Origin: Desulfuromonas sp964536375
GTDB taxonomy: Bacteria > Desulfobacterota > Desulfuromonadia > Desulfuromonadales > Desulfuromonadaceae
NCBI GenBank assembly: GCA_964536375.1
Contig: CAZHXF010000057.1
Location: forward strand, 1-12,901
Length of the DNA stretch: 12,901 bases
Reading direction: 5' to 3'
The notes below the pieces were generated by a model, which did no database searches, was not told the origin of the DNA, and saw only the letters and a list, made by a program, of their open reading frames with translations. Shown in pieces: positions 1 through 7,616 of this stretch. Positions within the stretch are counted from its first letter, which is position 1. The number at the start of each line of letters is the position of its first letter. Both the position numbers and the translations under genes were made by a program.

Positions 1-62
1 TTAGTATTAATCAGGTTATAGCTTGAAATGATTTAGCTGGTGTTGGTGATATGTGTAGGAGT

Positions 63-300
63 TTAAATAGGGCGAATAATAGATTTATAACGATTTTGAA
101 ACAAGTGACCACTGCGTTGATGGCGTAAATTGAATGAGACAGCGTAACCAGTAAGCCATTTACGCAAAAAAACGCGCGACTGTTTCGTTCCTAGACCTTA
201 ATAGCAGGTGAAAATTATTGTCGAGAAGCGCCCAGGCAAAGCATTGTGTTTGTTTGTCGCGTAACAGCACAGCAAAACGCTGGTGGCAATAGGTTCTTGA
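63..300 (-). pseudogene. Decayed REP-associated Y1 (HUH) transposase, C-terminal half
   Basis: On the minus strand two frames together give a typical REP-associated tyrosine transposase of the IS200-like Y1 type. The first frame (about 300 to 173) reads RFAVLLRD, then CFAWALLDNNFHLLLRS. The second (about 165 to 66) reads RKWLTGYAVSFN, then SGHLFQNRYKSII, and ends at a TAA at 63-65. The frames meet at seven T (seven A at 166-172 on the plus strand). Removing one T restores a continuous VARFLRKWLTGYAVSFN, so a single-base homopolymer expansion is the simplest cause. The usual His-x-His of the HUH site appears as Asn-Phe-His, so the first metal-binding histidine is lost. The N-terminus cannot be recognised beyond about 300, and the usual YLLELVRYIHLNP segment is missing at the C-terminus. 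It is a dead remnant; the family assignment is firm, the exact ends are not. Confidence 0.75.
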
Positions 301-363
301 TACTGTATGACAAAGGGCTCGGATACTTTCAGCAGTCGTACCGATAAGGAAGATTAGGTATTG

Positions 364-3300
364 ATGAAAAATATAAACCCGATGCAACGCAATAAAAACC
401 CTCGCCTGTGGCTGAGTTGGGTAAGTGCGATGGTGCTCATCGCCGGGATTGTTTTTACCGGCTGGATCGCTTACAGCGCTGATCGCGTATTGAGAGACAA
501 CGTGCTCCATCGAGCCCGTATAGTTAAAGGGTCCATAGATCTTAATCAGCTGAAGTCACTCACCGGTACGGTTGCAGATTTGGGTGCGCCAGCATATCTA
601 CAGCTTAAGCAACAGCTCGCTGCGTCCAAAGATGCCAACGAGGACTACAGCTTCATCTATCTCTTGGGGCGTAAGCCAGACGGTCAGGTTTTCTTTTTTG
701 TGGATGGCGATCCAGTTGGATCCTATGACGAGTCGCCGGCAGGCCAGATTTACACTGAGGCTCCTCCGAAGGCACTCAGTGCCTTTGATACTGGCAGCAC
801 ATTGATCGAACTATATACTGACCGTTGGGGCACATGGGTCACTTGTTTTGTTCCCGTGGCCAACCCTGTCAGCGGTGAGCTGATTGCACTGCTCGGTATA
901 GACATTGATGCCCGTACTTGGTACTTGAATGTGGCCAAGCGGGGTGCTATCCCCGCTGGGATGTTACTCATTCTGCTCATCAGTGTGAGCGTTGTGATGT
1001 TATCCTCCCGTCGCCATGTTGAGTCTTCGTCCGCCCAGGTCCTGCGGCGTCTGCTGGTACCCTTGATGTCCATCGTATTGCTGCTGACTGTCGGCACTGG
1101 TGCTTTTGTCTTCCATCAGTCTCGCGTGCAACATAATGAGATTAACTCACGTAGAATTTCGGAGATAGCGGATAGTTTTGGTGTTGCGTTAAAGCAAGAG
1201 ACCTCCGGTCTGGCGACGGCCTTGCAACTGATTGTCGCCAATAAAAATGTGCATACCGCACTGCGTGCGCGAGATGCGGAGCGTCTTTTGACCGATTGGC
1301 GACCGGTGTTTGAGGCTATGCGCAGAGATAACCACATCACTCATTTCCATTTTTTCGATCCAAATAGAATCTGTCTGTTGCGCCTAGATAGCCTGGAGAG
1401 AAGGGGTGATCAGGTCAATCGAATTACCACGTTAGCGGCAGAATGTAACTGTAAGGTGGCCTCAGGGCTTGAATTGGACCCACTGGGAACGTTAACCCTG
1501 CGTGTCATACAACCGGTTTATCAGGGCGACACGCTGCTCGGCTACGTTGAATTGGGCAAAGAGATTGAGGATATACTGCAAAAACTTCAAGCACGCTCCT
1601 CATGTCAGTTGGTGATTACGATCTTTAAGGAGAATCTTAATCAGCAAACATGGGAAGAGGGGATGAGATCCCGCGCAAGAGAGGTCGATTGGAATTACCT
1701 GCTCGACAGCGTTATTATCTATACTTCCCAATTTCGTCTGCCCAGCGGCTTTGCCCCGCTGGCGGAGCACTCTCCTGAAAGCGGTCATCGCCATAAAGAG
1801 GTTACGAATATCACTCTAGAAGGTCGAACTTGGCATCTCTCCCACAGAGCTTTGTGGGACGTATCCGGCAAAGAGATCGGTGACCTGCTGATCATACTCG
1901 ATATCACTGTCGAAGAATCGGCATTTGCTCGGCTGGTGTTTTTTGCTGTGACGGTTGGTGGAATCTTACTGTCCGCACTGTTGGGATTGGTCTTTATCTT
2001 GCTGCGTCGCACCGATCAGAGCATCGACATGCAGCATTTTGAGATAAAAGAGACCACTTGCCGCGCAAACCAGCTGGCAGCGAAGGCGGAACAGGCCAAC
2101 CTCTCAAAAAGTGAGTTTCTGGCTAATATGAGTCACGAAATTCGAACGCCGATGAATGGTGTCATCGGCATCACCGATCTTCTGCTCGACACGCAATTGA
2201 CGAAAACCCAGCAGCGCTACGCAGAGACCATTCGCTCCAGCGGCGATTCGCTGCTGGCCTTGATCAATAACATCCTTGACTTTTCCAAGATCGAAGCTGG
2301 TAAACTAGAGCTGGAGGTTCTGGGTTTTGATCTGCAGAGTCTGCTTGATGACCTTGCGGCAACCATGGCACCGCAGGCCGATGTCAAAGGGTTGAAACTG
2401 GTCTGTGCTATGGCGTGTGATGTTCCTACCTTGCTGCGCGGCGACCCAGGTCGATTACGCCAGATTCTGATTAATCTAACGGGAAATGCCATCAAGTTTA
2501 CCTCGTCTGGTGAAGTGGCCATCCACGTTTCGCTAGAATCAGATATTGATGAGGACATCATGCTGCGCTTTGCGGTACACGATACTGGAATTGGTATTCC
2601 ATTAGATAAAATTGAAAAGCTGTTTAATAAATTCAGTCAAGTTGACGCTTCCATCAGCCGTAAGTTTGGTGGGACTGGTTTGGGGCTGGAGATCTCGAAA
2701 CAATTGGCAGAGATGATGGGTGGCGAGATTGGCGTGACAAGTTGCGCGGGCACAGGGTCGGAGTTCTGGTTTACCGCCTGCTTGCATAACCAAACTGACG
2801 TGTTGAAGTCGATCCCTATCGTTACCCGCCCCACAGCCAGCGAGATGGTAAACCTGTTTGCAGGTTACAGTGTGCGGATTTTGCTGGCCGAAGACAATTA
2901 TACTAACCAACAGGTGACATTGGGACTTCTTGGCAAGCTTGGGTTGACAGCCGATGTTGTGGTTAATGGGGCTGAAGCCGTTAAGGCGTTGGAACGCGAG
3001 AATTACGACTTGGTGTTCATGGACTTGCATATGCCTGAGATGGATGGCTACCAAGCGACAACACTCATTCGCAATAGACAATCTGCAGTGCAGAATCACG
3101 CTATTCCAGTGATAGCCTTGACGGCTAATGCTAGGGACGAAGATCGACAAAAATGTCTACAGGTGGGCATGGCAGACTTTATCTCTAAACCCGTCGACCC
3201 CAATTTGTTGGCTGAGGTGCTGGAAAAATGGCTGCCGAAAAAAATAGCCAAGAGTCAAACAGTGCACAATAAATTCGCAGAGGTATCTCCAACTGATCTT

Positions 3301-3657
3301 GAGGTGGTTGAATTGCCTGTATGGGATAAAGAGGCTATGCTGAAGCGATTGATGGATGACGAAGATTTGGCTAGGACTCTTATCTCGGGTTTTATTTGGG
3401 ATATCCCCAATCAGATTGCGACACTTGGTCAGCTATTGGATAGCGGTGACATTGTAGGCGTAGAGCGCCAAGCTCATACGATAAAAGGTGCGGCTGCTAA
3501 TGTCGGGGGGGAAGCGCTGCGGGATATTGCTTTTACGGTGGAAAAAGCGGGCAATATTGGAGATCTGAAAGTTGCAAAGGCAGAGATGGCAGAGCTTGAA
3601 CGACGTTTTGATTGTTTGAAGCAAGAGATTGATGTTTATTTAGACCAAAACAACTAA
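364..3657 (+). CDS. Hybrid sensor histidine kinase, BarA-like layout (Cache sensors-HisKA-HATPase-REC-Hpt)
   Basis: A membrane sensor kinase for a multi-step phosphorelay. Residue numbers count from the TTG at 361. Four membrane segments (about 17-39, 196-216, 230-252, 523-548) put two regions outside: about 40-195, a Cache/PAS-like fold ending in LLGIDIDARTW, and about 253-521, resembling double-Cache domain 3 (THFHFFDPN at 327-335, GTLTLRVIQPVY at 376-387, WEEGM at 431-435). Inside are HisKA with phospho-acceptor His592 in NMSHEIRTPMNG, HATPase with N box (ILINLTGNAIKF), G1 (DTGIGIP) and G2 (GGTGLGLEIS), a receiver with E844, D845, phospho-acceptor D888, T921 and K943, and an Hpt domain with His1039 in AHTIKGAAANVG. 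All key residues are present. AAGGAAG at 346-352 serves either TTG 361 (8-nt gap) or ATG 364 (11-nt gap); I prefer ATG. The signal cannot be read from the sequence. Confidence 0.93.
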   Translation: MKNINPMQRNKNPRLWLSWVSAMVLIAGIVFTGWIAYSADRVLRDNVLHRARIVKGSIDLNQLKSLTGTVADLGAPAYLQLKQQLAASKDANEDYSFIYLLGRKPDGQVFFFVDGDPVGSYDESPAGQIYTEAPPKALSAFDTGSTLIELYTDRWGTWVTCFVPVANPVSGELIALLGIDIDARTWYLNVAKRGAIPAGMLLILLISVSVVMLSSRRHVESSSAQVLRRLLVPLMSIVLLLTVGTGAFVFHQSRVQHNEINSRRISEIADSFGVALKQETSGLATALQLIVANKNVHTALRARDAERLLTDWRPVFEAMRRDNHITHFHFFDPNRICLLRLDSLERRGDQVNRITTLAAECNCKVASGLELDPLGTLTLRVIQPVYQGDTLLGYVELGKEIEDILQKLQARSSCQLVITIFKENLNQQTWEEGMRSRAREVDWNYLLDSVIIYTSQFRLPSGFAPLAEHSPESGHRHKEVTNITLEGRTWHLSHRALWDVSGKEIGDLLIILDITVEESAFARLVFFAVTVGGILLSALLGLVFILLRRTDQSIDMQHFEIKETTCRANQLAAKAEQANLSKSEFLANMSHEIRTPMNGVIGITDLLLDTQLTKTQQRYAETIRSSGDSLLALINNILDFSKIEAGKLELEVLGFDLQSLLDDLAATMAPQADVKGLKLVCAMACDVPTLLRGDPGRLRQILINLTGNAIKFTSSGEVAIHVSLESDIDEDIMLRFAVHDTGIGIPLDKIEKLFNKFSQVDASISRKFGGTGLGLEISKQLAEMMGGEIGVTSCAGTGSEFWFTACLHNQTDVLKSIPIVTRPTASEMVNLFAGYSVRILLAEDNYTNQQVTLGLLGKLGLTADVVVNGAEAVKALERENYDLVFMDLHMPEMDGYQATTLIRNRQSAVQNHAIPVIALTANARDEDRQKCLQVGMADFISKPVDPNLLAEVLEKWLPKKIAKSQTVHNKFAEVSPTDLEVVELPVWDKEAMLKRLMDDEDLARTLISGFIWDIPNQIATLGQLLDSGDIVGVERQAHTIKGAAANVGGEALRDIAFTVEKAGNIGDLKVAKAEMAELERRFDCLKQEIDVYLDQNN

Positions 3658-3671
3658 AGGGAGAACAGGGT

Positions 3672-4067
3672 ATGAAAACACTGATAGTTGAGGACGATTT
3701 TACCAGCCGCTTATTGTTACAGGAAATGCTGAAGGGTTATGGCTATTCACAAATTGCCGTCAATGGTAAGGAGGCTGCTGAGGCAGTTCGGGTCGCGCTC
3801 AAAGCGAACGAACCGTACGATTTAATCTGTCTCGATATCATGATGCCTGAAATGGATGGACAAGAGGCGTTGCGGCTCATTCGTAAGCATGAAGAGGCGA
3901 AGGGGATACTGTCAACCAGTGGATCAAAGATTGTGATGATTACGGCACTTGACGATCATAAAAGCGTATTCGCGGCATACGGTAGCTTATGCGACGGTTA
4001 TTTAGCCAAACCCGTCGATAGGGAAAAACTACTCCAAGAGCTACGCAGATTGGATCTGATAACATGA
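3672..4067 (+). CDS. Single-domain response regulator (CheY-like receiver)
   Basis: A 131-residue protein that is only a receiver domain. The acidic pocket is E7, D8 and D9, the phospho-acceptor is D55 in ICLDIMMPEMDG, the switch Thr is T91 in MITALDD, and the conserved Lys is K113 in LAKPVD. No DNA-binding, GGDEF or other output domain follows, since the protein stops eight residues after the helix-5 region. It starts 14 nt after the kinase stop with AGGGAG (3658-3663) eight bases before the ATG, so the two are almost certainly co-transcribed. The natural reading is that Hpt His1039 of the kinase passes phosphate to D55, and that this protein acts by protein-protein contact like CheY or Spo0F. 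The partner is not in the window. Confidence 0.92.
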   Translation: MKTLIVEDDFTSRLLLQEMLKGYGYSQIAVNGKEAAEAVRVALKANEPYDLICLDIMMPEMDGQEALRLIRKHEEAKGILSTSGSKIVMITALDDHKSVFAAYGSLCDGYLAKPVDREKLLQELRRLDLIT

Positions 4068-4071
4068 TCAG

Positions 4072-4091
4072 CAGAATCTTTGTAGATTCTG
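4072..4091 (+). other. Small intergenic hairpin between response regulator and U32 gene
   Basis: CAGAATC (4072-4078) pairs with GATTCTG (4085-4091) around the loop TTTGTA, giving seven perfect base pairs. No T-run follows, so it is a poor intrinsic terminator. It may attenuate or stabilise the mRNA between the two genes, or be chance. Confidence 0.35.
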
Positions 4092-4109
4092 TATTGAGTA
4101 TTGCTCTCT

Positions 4110-6392
4110 ATGATCAAAAAATTTGAACTACTCGCCCCAGGTGGTGATATTGAATCAATAAAGGCCGCTATTGTCGCTGGTGCCGATGCTGTTTATTGTG
4201 GGTTGAACCATTTTAACGCTCGCAATCGCGCCACCAATATTGGAATTGGTGACCTAAATCAGATCTTACACCTTGCTCATGCACACCAGTGCAAGGTGTT
4301 TCTCACGATCAATATTCTCATTATCGAAAATGAATTCAAATCTCTTATCAACTTATTGAACAAACTGGTAAATACCTCACTCGATGGTGTCATTGTCCAA
4401 GATTTAGGCTTATTTCATCTTTTTTCGACCCATTTCAAAAGCCTTGAAGTTCATGCTTCGACCCAACTCACCACCCACAATGCGGGGCAAATCAAATTTT
4501 TAAACGAGTTGAATGTTGAACGGGTAAATTTATGCCGCGAACTGAATCATGACGAGATCAAAGAGTTGGCTGACGTGGGTCATCAGCGCGGGATTTCGAC
4601 TGAGGTCTTCGTTCACGGCTCCTATTGCATCGCTTTTTCTGGGCTTTGTTACCTAAGTTCAGCGCTAGAAGGGAAATCGGGTAATCGTGGTCGCTGCAGT
4701 CAGCATTGCCGCGATGCCTATCAGCTAACGGCTCAGGGGAAGAGTTACCCGCTGAACCTCAAAGATAATTCGGCGTTTAATGACCTTACTCTGTTAGCGC
4801 AGGCGGGGGTCGATTCGTTGAAAATTGAAGGACGGATGAAGAAGTTTCATTACGTCTATACGGTGGTGAATTCGTGGCGCAGGTTGCTGGATAACTTTTA
4901 TGCAACGGGGCAATCGCGTAGTGATGATAGGGATATTTATCGGGTGTTTAATCGCACCTTCAGCAATGGTTTTCTCACGGGTGATATCAGCAAGCAGATG
5001 TTTATTGATAATCCGCGTGATAGTTCGGCCCTGTATTTTTCACAGCAAAATGGTTGTGGTGCTGCGGATCAGGACCTGCAGGGAGCGAAACGTGATCTTT
5101 ACGCTGCGCGAACCGTCATCATGGAGGATGTCCGCGCGAAGATTGCTACCCTTGCCATCGATAAAACTGCGTTAGAAATTAAGTTGTCTGGTCACTATGC
5201 CGAGCCATTAAAGGTTGAAGTGGTTGCCGGGCAGAAGACGTTCTGTTTAAGCTCAAAAGGGTGCCTTGGTCCGATTGAAGCAGCTTCGATTGAACTGCCA
5301 CAGCATAAACCTCGTCCCAATGGTCTTGATCACGCTAGCTTACGTCAACGCTTTGAAACTCTAGACGAGGTTTGTTTTCAGCTGCAAAAACTTGATTTAA
5401 CCGAGCTGGAGCCACAGTTGTTTCTGCCGTTTAAAGAGATGACGGTAATCAGTAAAAAGATTCTTGCGCGCTTAGTTGACAAACAAAAAACCATCCCTCC
5501 AGTTGAGGTACCACGCCTGACGGCAAAGCACGATGGTACGCTTGAACCAAAACTGGCAGTGTTAATCTCCTCGGCGGAACAGATTCCGGCGTGCAGTGAT
5601 TCAACAGCGACCATCTATTTTCAACTGCCGAATTGTTTTCCGCACGATTTGAGTTATTTTATCGATCTTTTTCGGCAAAACAGCCAACTTATCCTATGGT
5701 TCCCATCTCTTTTGATCGGTGCCCATTACGTTGCTGCCGTTGAGTTATTGCAGCAGTTGCAACCGCAACAGCTGGTAACCAATAATAGCGGCATCGCATA
5801 TGAGGCTTATAAACAGGGTATTGCGTGGATTGCGGGACCGTATCTGAACAGTATTAATACCTACACGCTGTTGTGTTTGAAAGAGCGCTTTAACTGTGCG
5901 GGGGCATTTATCTCCAATGAATTGAGCCGCGATCAAATCGCCATGATTGATAAACCTGCCGATTTCGATCTTTACTACAGTGTGTATTATCCGCTGCTGT
6001 TGCTCACCAGTCGGCAATGTTTAGTGCAGCAGATTGAGGGCTGCGAAAAAAGCCGCATCGATGATGATTGCCTACAGCATTGTACGCGGTCGGCGAAAAT
6101 CACCAACGCCAAGCATGACACCCTCGTTGTTGCTAACAGCCAAGGCAATTATCCGCGCCTCTACCATTCGCACAATTTTTTAAATAACGATATTGTCACA
6201 GATTTGCCCAATATGTTTTCCGGGTTTTTGATCGATTTGAGTTCCGTTGAAAATGAAACCAGCGTATCGGTTAATCAAGCGGAACTTATTGAGCTTTTTA
6301 CAATGTTATTGGCAGGTGATGTTGGGGCAAAACAGCAGATTGAGCTGGTAGTGCAACACACCACTGATGCTCAATATCGTCAGGGGATTTAA
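4110..6392 (+). CDS. U32-family protein with two modules and two four-cysteine clusters (RlhA/TrhP-type)
   Basis: A 760-residue protein of the peptidase U32 family, whose characterised members (RlhA, TrhP, UbiU/UbiV) are Fe-S enzymes of RNA or quinone hydroxylation rather than proven proteases. Numbering is from ATG 4110. The N-terminal module opens with ELLAPGGDIESI and AGADAVYCGL and carries the family signature around VHGSYCIAFSGLCYLS and GNRGRCSQHCRDAY, with Cys173, 180, 196 and 200 as likely 4Fe-4S ligands. KIEGRMK follows near 238. The C-terminal third (about 482-760) looks like a second, diverged U32 unit with Cys637, 645, 654 and 658 in SRQCLVQQIEGCEK and DDCLQHC, and ends in QYRQGI. 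RlhA of E. coli is about 650 residues, so this is longer. ATG 4110 is preferred over the in-frame TTG 4101; the ribosome site is weak (GAG, 4096-4098), which suggests coupling to the gene 42 bp upstream. Substrate unknown. Confidence 0.88.
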   Translation: MIKKFELLAPGGDIESIKAAIVAGADAVYCGLNHFNARNRATNIGIGDLNQILHLAHAHQCKVFLTINILIIENEFKSLINLLNKLVNTSLDGVIVQDLGLFHLFSTHFKSLEVHASTQLTTHNAGQIKFLNELNVERVNLCRELNHDEIKELADVGHQRGISTEVFVHGSYCIAFSGLCYLSSALEGKSGNRGRCSQHCRDAYQLTAQGKSYPLNLKDNSAFNDLTLLAQAGVDSLKIEGRMKKFHYVYTVVNSWRRLLDNFYATGQSRSDDRDIYRVFNRTFSNGFLTGDISKQMFIDNPRDSSALYFSQQNGCGAADQDLQGAKRDLYAARTVIMEDVRAKIATLAIDKTALEIKLSGHYAEPLKVEVVAGQKTFCLSSKGCLGPIEAASIELPQHKPRPNGLDHASLRQRFETLDEVCFQLQKLDLTELEPQLFLPFKEMTVISKKILARLVDKQKTIPPVEVPRLTAKHDGTLEPKLAVLISSAEQIPACSDSTATIYFQLPNCFPHDLSYFIDLFRQNSQLILWFPSLLIGAHYVAAVELLQQLQPQQLVTNNSGIAYEAYKQGIAWIAGPYLNSINTYTLLCLKERFNCAGAFISNELSRDQIAMIDKPADFDLYYSVYYPLLLLTSRQCLVQQIEGCEKSRIDDDCLQHCTRSAKITNAKHDTLVVANSQGNYPRLYHSHNFLNNDIVTDLPNMFSGFLIDLSSVENETSVSVNQAELIELFTMLLAGDVGAKQQIELVVQHTTDAQYRQGI

Positions 6393-6439
6393 CCGTATTT
6401 ATGCGAATTATCCAGTCGATTCTGGCGGACTAGTTCACG

Positions 6440-6525
6440 ATTTAATTCCTTACCCTTTTGCTGCTTTTCGCATGCCAGCGCGGTGGTGTGGGGGCTGGGG
6501 GGAGCCCCCGGGTCCACGATTAGGC
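6440..6525 (+). other. G-rich hairpin region resembling the 3' tail of a group II intron
   Basis: The gap 6393-6553 has no gene. It contains GGGGGCT (6490-6496) pairing with AGCCCCC (6503-6509) around a GGGGGG loop. An outer GTGG (6483-6486) pairs with CCAC (6514-6517). The preceding bases read CGCATGCC, then GGTGGTGTGGGGG, and an ACGATT follows. That succession resembles, from memory, the sequence after domain V of some bacterial group II introns. No intron-encoded protein and no clear 5' strand of domain V are present, so at best this is a scrap. No T-run follows on either strand, so an intrinsic terminator is unlikely. Confidence 0.3.
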
Positions 6526-6553
6526 ATGTTACTTGTGCAGGAATGCTTCAAAC

Positions 6554-6808
6554 TTAGATCTTTTCTTTTAAAAATTCTTTCATTTTGTCTTTTGATAAAG
6601 CCGTATCAAGAGGAATACCTTCCCCGTTGACGAAAACATTTGTAGAACTTCTAATTTCAAATTCTTTAGCTTCTTGCGAGTCATTGGTATAAATGTTTAA
6701 TTCAATTGAGTCTTCGAAATCCTTTTTCATACTTTTAGCCACACCTATGGCTGTTTGGCAACTTCTTCAAGCAGGATTGCCGCTATGACAAACAATAAGT
6801 TTAATCAT
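6554..6808 (-). CDS. Candidate selenoprotein: small thioredoxin-like protein with UxxC motif (in-frame TGA)
   Basis: An 84-residue reading frame if TGA at 6769-6767 (codon 14) is read as selenocysteine. It begins MIKLIVCHSGNPA, then U-R-S-C (Sec14, Cys17), then QTAIGVAKSMKKDF and on to KEFLKEKI. The order is a beta strand, a UxxC motif at the start of a helix, SIELNIYT as a second strand, and SSTNVFVNGE where thioredoxin folds usually carry the cis-Pro strand; here Thr-Asn replaces Thr-Pro. Start choice: ATG 6808 has AAAGGAG (6821-6815) six bases upstream, while the GTG at 6742 that opens the TGA-free frame has no such site. The frame stays constant across the TGA with thioredoxin-like sequence on both sides, which argues against decay. 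A SECIS-like hairpin follows the TGA. It lies on the same strand as hemG, 161 nt downstream of it. Alternative: a nonsense mutation of a Cys, Arg or Trp codon. The family name is unknown to me. Confidence 0.68.
6737..6769 (-). promoter_or_regulatory. UGA codon and putative bacterial SECIS hairpin
   Basis: After the TGA (6769-6767), 14 bases lead to AGCCAT (6752-6747), a four-base loop AGGT (6746-6743) and GTGGCT (6742-6737). The stem has six pairs, the last a U-G wobble. The apical loop begins 20 nt after the UGA and has G at its second position. Bacterial SECIS elements are described as having a 4-16 bp upper stem, a loop 16-37 nt from UGA, and a G among the first two loop bases; E. coli fdhF has a loop beginning AGGU. 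The match is good but the element is short and unproven. Confidence 0.55.
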
Positions 6809-6969
6809 TTCAATCTCCTTTCCGAATTAAATAAGAAATGGTTGTTTTTACCAAGTGATATTAAGGGCATAACGGTCGCGATAGCGACTTCGTTCAACCA
6901 CTATAACTGCGTATCCAGCTGCCACCGCTGACATCCTGTCTCTTACTTTGGTGTCTGCCAGCTATTTTT

Positions 6970-7497
6970 TTACATTTTACCAATGATCCGTCCAAAATCT
7001 TCAACCTGGTTCCAGTCGGTGTATTCGATTACGGCCTTAGGATCGGTTGGACCCTTGGTCATCCACATGATTAATCGAATCATAGAACGGTCCAAGATTC
7101 CGTAGCTTGGATAATCAACTTTCCCAGCAAAAACGACAAGTTTATTTGGAGTCCAAGATAGCTGTTTGAGAAATTTCTGCAGGTAGGGGTTGTTTTCGGG
7201 GTTTCTTTTCTCAGGTTTTCTGGCAACCAAATTTACCGAAAAAAACGCGTTGGGAGTGCTCTCCAGAAACAGCTGGTTTTTTTCGATGAAATCGACAATT
7301 TTAGGAGAGTGTTTGCCATAACGAACGCTCGCACCGATTACTATTTTATCGAAACCTGTCAATTCAAGATCGCTTTCATCTTGGATAGGTACAATTGTGA
7401 CTTGATGCTGTTGCTGTTCAATGATTTCCTGCAACTTCAAGCAAATATCTCTGGTCTGACCGTCTGTCGTTGAATAGATGATAAGAATATTTGCCAT
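6970..7497 (-). CDS. hemG: HemG-type protoporphyrinogen IX oxidase (flavodoxin fold)
   Basis: A 175-residue flavodoxin-like enzyme that oxidises protoporphyrinogen IX to protoporphyrin IX using FMN, passing electrons to membrane quinone in heme synthesis. The N-terminal loop ILIIYSTTDGQTRDI is the FMN phosphate-binding site. The HemG hallmarks follow: IVIGASVRYGKH, FFSVNLVARKPEKR, and VIEYTDWNQVEDF near the C-terminus. E. coli HemG is 181 residues, so the length fits. The true start is ATG 7497, preceded by AAAAGGAA about 11 nt upstream. The open frame continues to 7707, but those 70 codons come from a transposase relic and spacer and are not part of HemG. Seven bases of ATAACGTTAT-type palindrome (7523-7532) lie in the leader, use unknown. 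No other heme gene is in the window. Confidence 0.93.
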   Translation of the reverse strand: MANILIIYSTTDGQTRDICLKLQEIIEQQQHQVTIVPIQDESDLELTGFDKIVIGASVRYGKHSPKIVDFIEKNQLFLESTPNAFFSVNLVARKPEKRNPENNPYLQKFLKQLSWTPNKLVVFAGKVDYPSYGILDRSMIRLIMWMTKGPTDPKAVIEYTDWNQVEDFGRIIGKM

Positions 7498-7616
7498 TTC
7501 AGAGTTATTTCCTTTTAGATGTATAACGTTATGATGACCGGCGGTGACGCGAGATTGTGTGAACCACCGAATTATTCGAATACATAAGCAGACGTATTTC
7601 CCGTCCGCGTTCATCA

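Noticed and set aside
297..327. TTGATA and GATACT as a promoter for the kinase operon
   Set aside because: The 19-base spacer is too long and the -10 is poor; not convincing enough to list.
160..510. 116-residue minus-strand protein overlapping the kinase start
   Set aside because: Only its C-terminal part is transposase-like; the first half is the shadow of the kinase N-terminus, so it is described as part of a pseudogene.
2602..3150. 182-residue minus-strand open frame opposite the kinase
   Set aside because: Entirely within well-conserved kinase and receiver codons; no recognisable content of its own.
6483..6517. Intrinsic terminator for the U32 gene
   Set aside because: The hairpin is strong but no T-run follows on either strand; listed as an intron-like structure instead.
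6554..6742. 62-residue protein starting at GTG 6742
   Set aside because: No ribosome site before the GTG, and it lacks the first strand and active site; ATG 6808 with TGA read-through is better supported.
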